A DNA stretch of 18,141 nt from NCBI GenBank assembly GCA_009787685.1, contig WQSV01000010.1, forward strand, positions 1 through 18,141. The letters are read 5' to 3'. The translations under genes were made by a program, and so were the position numbers. This DNA comes from Bacillota bacterium (lineage in GTDB: Bacteria; Bacillota; Clostridia; Christensenellales; Pumilibacteraceae). This document shows positions 14,425-18,141 of this stretch, piece after piece. The notes under the pieces are model-generated. The model made no database searches. It saw only the letters and a list, made by a program, of their open reading frames with translations, and had not been told where the DNA came from. How positions within the stretch are numbered: the first letter of the stretch is position 1; each line of letters begins with the position of its first letter.

Positions 14425-17274
14425 TTAATTTGAAAGGAACAAATCTGGCAAGAAAACTTTCATCAAATCTCCATATTCTTCATAGAGCCAGAGATAGCTT
14501 GAAAGATCTCCTATTCGATTTTCGATTTGAAGTGCATCGCTCAATCCATCGTTGAAAAAATCAATAATTGCATATAATTGAGCTTTTTGTTTTGGAGACA
14601 TCGCATTAAATTGATAAGAAGAATCAAAGAAATAAAAACCATTAAAATCCGGATGCAATGAAATTAGGTCCACAATTCCTTGACTAATTCCAGTCGGCGG
14701 AGTGTCGGATTGAAAAGTGCTGTCAAGATAGAACGTGATTGTGACAAAAAGATAAGGCATTCCGAAAATCAAATCATAATCAATCGCTTGATCAACGAAC
14801 AGGTTCTTGGTTTCAAATCCAGCAACAATGAGAAGCCTTCCGTCAGCAGTTCTCACGATTGAAGCAATTTCATTGAAAGTGTCTATATATGGCATGTTGA
14901 TTTCGTCCAACAAATCAACTCTTCTTGCCTGCATATCAATGACATTTTGAAACATTGCCTTAATGCCTTGTTCTGAATAGTCAGTTTCAATAATTTCTGG
15001 TTGTTCAAAAAGGGCTCTTAAGAGAAGTTGAAGTTTGACATTGTTTATTTCATGAATAACTTCATTTTCTCCGTCATCAAAAACATATCTCACAACTTCC
15101 ATTTCACCATAATAATTTTCTCGCATGAGGGCATTATCAATGAGCAGTTGGAAAACATCGTCTAGTTCAATAGCAATAGTATCTGAAACGCCAAATCTCA
15201 AATTTGGCATGCGTTCGAGCATTTCTGAAAACATTTCACGCATAGGGTTTTCAATCCAGCCGAACAAATCATCTTCTGAAATTTCAAGTCCGAATCTTGT
15301 CAAAATGTCCAAAAATTCAACAAACTCTTCTCTCGTCAAATCATTGAAAGTCATTGTTGGTGCGGAGTGTTCAATATCCTCGCCAACTGTGATGTCAAGA
15401 GTGAAGAAAATCATTATTCTTGATGAGAGAACACTCGCGATAATATCTTGGAATCCAGTTTCAGCGAACGCTGCGAAAAGATTGAGAGCAAGCGCCGCTT
15501 CCATATACACTCTGTTGGTTTCATAATCTGTGAAAATTCTCAATTGATAGAGAGATGGCTCCATGTCGGAAAGAATCCCAGCATCTTCAAGGTTGAAGAT
15601 GTGCCTAATTGCATAATCAATCAAGAACCCAAACATCTGATTAGAAATTCGAATTCTCAAATTCTCAATGTCCTCTTCGCTTGCAAGTCGATATAATCCA
15701 GTTGCGTCAAAGAAGTCAATGAGATATTCGCTTTGAACATCAACCCCAATCCCGAACATTGCAATAATTTCATCAAAAGTTAACGCTCCACAATTCTCAT
15801 CGTTGCAATATTCATCGTCGCATTTTTCTCGCGTCAAATTTAATGGCAATGTCCTTGAGATTTCATCAAGGAATTCCTGTTCAAAATTTCGTCTGTTCCA
15901 ACCAATCGTGTCGGCTGGATTTCTAACAAACTGAGCATACCCCTCAACCACTCTTGAATACCAATTTTGCCAAGCAACATCTTCATTAATCGAATTTTCA
16001 AAGTCGCTTGTAAGGATATAACGAAGTGCCAAAATAACATGAGTTGACTGAAGAAATTGAATTTCATCGCGCCCATAATTAACGTTTGTGACACTAATAA
16101 GCGTGTTTAAAATATCAATGCTAATGAGACCATGTTCAATTTGATTGAGATAGCCATATGAATTAATAGCATTTGCCATCGGTTCAACTATGCCCGCAGT
16201 CATGTCTCGAATCATCTCGTCAGTGCTAAAATCGTTGTTTCCAATAAGTGCCATGATTGCATCAATCATGTGATGAAATCGAGATGTTTGTGATGAATTC
16301 ATTTCATTGACAACCAAAGTTGCATAGCCATCGTTTAAATTTGAGTTAATAGTGAGGAAAAGCCTCTCCGGCAAAAGCAACCTAGTGAGAGTGGGGAAGC
16401 GAATTCCAATGAGATTGTCGAGAGCCCCGCGTGCAGCATCTCTCGTTTCAATTGACACAATAATTGAAACTTGAGGATTTTCAATGCTACCCAAAAAACG
16501 CATTTGCTCAAGAACAACAACTCCTTCAAGGCAATCAAGTCCTGTTAATTCTTTTACACTGTCAAGTGCCGTGATGTTTGCAATAACATCAATATCACGA
16601 AGTCCTGCTTGCAAGACAGCATTCAAAAAAGAAGCAAGTTCTCGGTCGCGAACATTCAAAATGAAATTCTGATGAACGCTCTTGTCATATGTCGCGAGTT
16701 TCGCTCTATTAATGAAACGTCCTCCGTCATAAGAAAAAAGGTGAGTGATGTAGTCAATAAAAGGATTTGAAACAAATTCATCATCCAAAACCTCACCGGA
16801 CGCAATTTGAAAAGCATAAACAACATAATTTTCCCAAACAGGCATCTCTGATGAGAGAGCTTCATTAGATTCATGACCCCCAATAGTGCGAACAACAACG
16901 CCCATCAATTCGTCAAGATTAAGTGGAGCATCATCAGTCAAAAACAACTGCCTGCGAAGCGCGGACTCAAAGCCAAGTTGGTCTTCATCCGAATGCCCAT
17001 GAGTGACAATTCGACGATCTCTTGCTCGCCCCAAATCTCGAATAACGCCAAGAGTGTCAAAAATACTCATATCAAGAAAACGACGAGTTGCGATATTGCC
17101 GCCAATTAAAAATACGCCGACAAAAAAAGCAAAAATAACTGTCATGGCAATCAAAAATCGAATAAAATGCCCAAGACATCCTCGTTTTTTTCGACGAGTA
17201 AATTGATCGTTGTTGATATTGTTTCTTTTTGGAGCAGGAGGCTCACCTTTCATAACATGTTGATGTGATGGCAT
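14425..17274 (-). CDS. Large single-pass membrane protein with three internal repeats, unknown function
   Basis: I do not recognise this 949-residue protein. A basic cytoplasmic head (FTRRKKRGCLGHFIRF) leads into one membrane segment at about 38-60; the rest should lie outside the cell. Three modules recur. Each has a helix motif (RDRELASFLNAVL at 210-222; ISNQMFGFLIDYA at 543-555; ELDDVFQLLIDNA at 703-715), then a strand ending in ET plus a polar or basic residue (IIVSIETRD 271-279; LRIFTDYETNR 578-588; LLIVAGFETKN 814-824), then a helix after an Asn (VNEMNSSQTSRFHHMIDAI; FNDLTREEFVEFLDIL; FNAMSPKQKAQLYAIIDFF). A cysteine cluster (Cys485, 490, 495) lies between modules 1 and 2. It is transcribed from a promoter that leaves almost no leader, and no Shine-Dalgarno site is present. 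The layout is reminiscent of envelope proteins with repeated lipid-binding-like domains, but that is a guess. Confidence 0.85.
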   Translation of the reverse strand: MPSHQHVMKGEPPAPKRNNINNDQFTRRKKRGCLGHFIRFLIAMTVIFAFFVGVFLIGGNIATRRFLDMSIFDTLGVIRDLGRARDRRIVTHGHSDEDQLGFESALRRQLFLTDDAPLNLDELMGVVVRTIGGHESNEALSSEMPVWENYVVYAFQIASGEVLDDEFVSNPFIDYITHLFSYDGGRFINRAKLATYDKSVHQNFILNVRDRELASFLNAVLQAGLRDIDVIANITALDSVKELTGLDCLEGVVVLEQMRFLGSIENPQVSIIVSIETRDAARGALDNLIGIRFPTLTRLLLPERLFLTINSNLNDGYATLVVNEMNSSQTSRFHHMIDAIMALIGNNDFSTDEMIRDMTAGIVEPMANAINSYGYLNQIEHGLISIDILNTLISVTNVNYGRDEIQFLQSTHVILALRYILTSDFENSINEDVAWQNWYSRVVEGYAQFVRNPADTIGWNRRNFEQEFLDEISRTLPLNLTREKCDDEYCNDENCGALTFDEIIAMFGIGVDVQSEYLIDFFDATGLYRLASEEDIENLRIRISNQMFGFLIDYAIRHIFNLEDAGILSDMEPSLYQLRIFTDYETNRVYMEAALALNLFAAFAETGFQDIIASVLSSRIMIFFTLDITVGEDIEHSAPTMTFNDLTREEFVEFLDILTRFGLEISEDDLFGWIENPMREMFSEMLERMPNLRFGVSDTIAIELDDVFQLLIDNALMRENYYGEMEVVRYVFDDGENEVIHEINNVKLQLLLRALFEQPEIIETDYSEQGIKAMFQNVIDMQARRVDLLDEINMPYIDTFNEIASIVRTADGRLLIVAGFETKNLFVDQAIDYDLIFGMPYLFVTITFYLDSTFQSDTPPTGISQGIVDLISLHPDFNGFYFFDSSYQFNAMSPKQKAQLYAIIDFFNDGLSDALQIENRIGDLSSYLWLYEEYGDLMKVFLPDLFLSN

Positions 17275-17282
17275 AGTAAATA

Positions 17283-17312
17283 ATTATAACACAACAAAAC
17301 AAAATATGTCAA
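17283..17312 (-). promoter_or_regulatory. Leaderless promoter for the 949-residue gene
   Basis: On the minus strand: TTGACA (17312-17307), 18-base spacer, TATAAT (17288-17283), both full consensus. The predicted transcript start at about 17276 is two bases before the ATG at 17274, so the message is effectively leaderless. Confidence 0.82.
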
Positions 17313-17423
17313 GCGCTTTGCCACAACTCGACAAAACAACCCAATCTAATCCAATTCCAACAAAAAACAACATTAAAATTGCATTAAAAAACATCAATAA
17401 AAATTCAATCAACACATTTTTAT

Positions 17424-17452
17424 TTGGAAAAACTTCAACAATGTGTTATAAT
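17424..17452 (+). promoter_or_regulatory. Promoter for the right-edge gene
   Basis: TTGGAA (17424-17429), 17-base spacer, TATAAT (17447-17452). The predicted transcript start is near 17459. It is divergent from the promoter of the 949-residue gene, with about 110 bases between the two -35 boxes. Confidence 0.75.
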
Positions 17453-17458
17453 TAATGC

Positions 17459-17478
17459 AATTCTCATCGTTGAGAATT
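17459..17478 (+). promoter_or_regulatory. Stem-loop at the 5' end of the right-edge transcript
   Basis: Perfect 8-bp stem AATTCTCA (17459-17466), loop TCGT, TGAGAATT (17471-17478). The first base of the stem coincides with the predicted transcript start, so the RNA would begin with a hairpin, which commonly protects messages from 5'-end decay. It could instead be a palindromic operator. Confidence 0.55.
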
Positions 17479-17509
17479 TAGTATTGAAAAATCTGGAGGA
17501 AACACATCT

Positions 17510-18141
17510 ATGAGAATAAGAGATAGAATCCCAATGATAATATTTGCACTAATTTTTTATGTAGCATTCATTGGGCTCATTGGAACATTTTTCTTGCATA
17601 TTCCAAGAACGACTCTCGTTGACAACACTGATCATTTCAACTTTGCCAACCATGCGTCTATCACACGAGTTCACTATGACGCGAAAATCGAACTATCTGG
17701 CGACATGCATGTTCGTGAATCGCTTTGGTTCACTCTCGCAACACCATGGGACCACACTATTCCGCCATGGCGCGAACTCTATATGGAGTTTTCTGAAACC
17801 GACGAAGACCGTGCCCTTGGCAGACTTTTTGACAGAGATTCATTCAGAGTGTATAGGGCGACTTATTCGGAATCAACTGGAACATGGAATTTTGTGAACT
17901 ATGCTCTTGCAACCCCAGCCGAAACCAATTCAAGAACAGTGCAAAGATTTGCTCTTTCGCCACTTTCAAATGGTGGATTTGAACTAAGAATTTTCATTAA
18001 CGAATTTCGTGGAAATTTTAACTATGTCATTTATTACACATATTCTAACGCGGTGACAGTTTTTGAAGACAGCGCAGAAATTCATCTGAATCTCTATTCT
18101 GGAAACAGAATCAATCGTCTTTCAAGATATCAAGGCAGATT
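17510..18141 (+). CDS. Membrane-anchored protein, DUF2207-like N-terminal part (incomplete)
   Basis: The window ends inside this gene; 210 complete codons are present. The start ATG at 17510 follows GGAGG by ten bases. A membrane segment at about 8-29 (PMIIFALIFYVAFIGLIGTFF) precedes an exported domain. The segment ITRVHYDAKIELSGDMHVRE and later FNYVIYYTYSNAVTVFEDSAE resemble the beta-sandwich of DUF2207 proteins, where a strand of the form Y-x-V-x-I-x-(x)-x-G-x-x-x-V-x-E opens the domain; the match is by eye only. The divergent neighbour is also a single-pass exported protein, so the two may share control or function. Confidence 0.6.
   Translation, partial: MRIRDRIPMIIFALIFYVAFIGLIGTFFLHIPRTTLVDNTDHFNFANHASITRVHYDAKIELSGDMHVRESLWFTLATPWDHTIPPWRELYMEFSETDEDRALGRLFDRDSFRVYRATYSESTGTWNFVNYALATPAETNSRTVQRFALSPLSNGGFELRIFINEFRGNFNYVIYYTYSNAVTVFEDSAEIHLNLYSGNRINRLSRYQGR

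Noticed and set aside
14301..14555. 84-codon plus-strand ORF overlapping the end of the 949-residue gene
   Set aside because: It overlaps the antisense strand of a long real gene, has no ribosome binding site and no recognisable features.

Overview
The window is an AT-rich stretch of a bacterial chromosome, most likely from an anaerobic, low-GC, Clostridia-like Bacillota. Three things suggest this: a complete glycine reductase (Stickland) gene set, two in-frame UGA codons that must be read as selenocysteine (in grdB and grdA), and A/T-ended codons with Gram-positive type promoters and Shine-Dalgarno sites. No genus can be named from the sequence. The selenocysteine machinery genes (selA, selB, selC, selD) are not in the window.

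Layout. 1-319: leader and promoter, with a doubtful minus-strand fragment at the left edge. 320-3727: threonine 3-dehydrogenase (tdh), two tandem DUF4190-like membrane proteins, and 2-amino-3-ketobutyrate CoA ligase (kbl). 3859-8077: grdX, grdE, grdB (Sec) and a thioredoxin reductase. 8164-9455: a small unknown exported protein, then an MntA-HepT type toxin-antitoxin pair with its own promoter. 9507-10420: thioredoxin and grdA (Sec), with a consensus promoter and a terminator. 10421-11306: a gap holding an 81-bp tandem duplication and what looks like a decayed third DUF4190-like gene. 11307-13883: one long ORF in which GrdC and GrdD are fused, closed by a strong terminator. 13884-14424: a gap with two diverged ~100-bp direct repeats. 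14425-17274 (minus): a 949-residue single-pass membrane protein of unknown function with three internal repeats. 17510-end (plus): the start of a membrane-anchored protein that resembles DUF2207.

How the genes work together. Tdh oxidises threonine to 2-amino-3-ketobutyrate, and Kbl splits this with CoA to glycine and acetyl-CoA. Glycine is reductively deaminated on GrdE/GrdB (protein B), the carboxymethyl group passes to the selenocysteine of GrdA, and GrdC/GrdD (protein C) releases acetyl phosphate for ATP synthesis. TrxB and TrxA re-reduce GrdA. The window therefore encodes a threonine-to-glycine-to-acetyl phosphate route, needing only acetate kinase from elsewhere.

The most notable points are the GrdC-GrdD fusion, the scattered grd order with a toxin-antitoxin pair between trxB and trxA, several promoters that place the transcript start at or within a few bases of the start codon (leaderless genes), a family of palindromic intergenic elements built from ~7-nt units, and the triple-repeat 949-residue protein.
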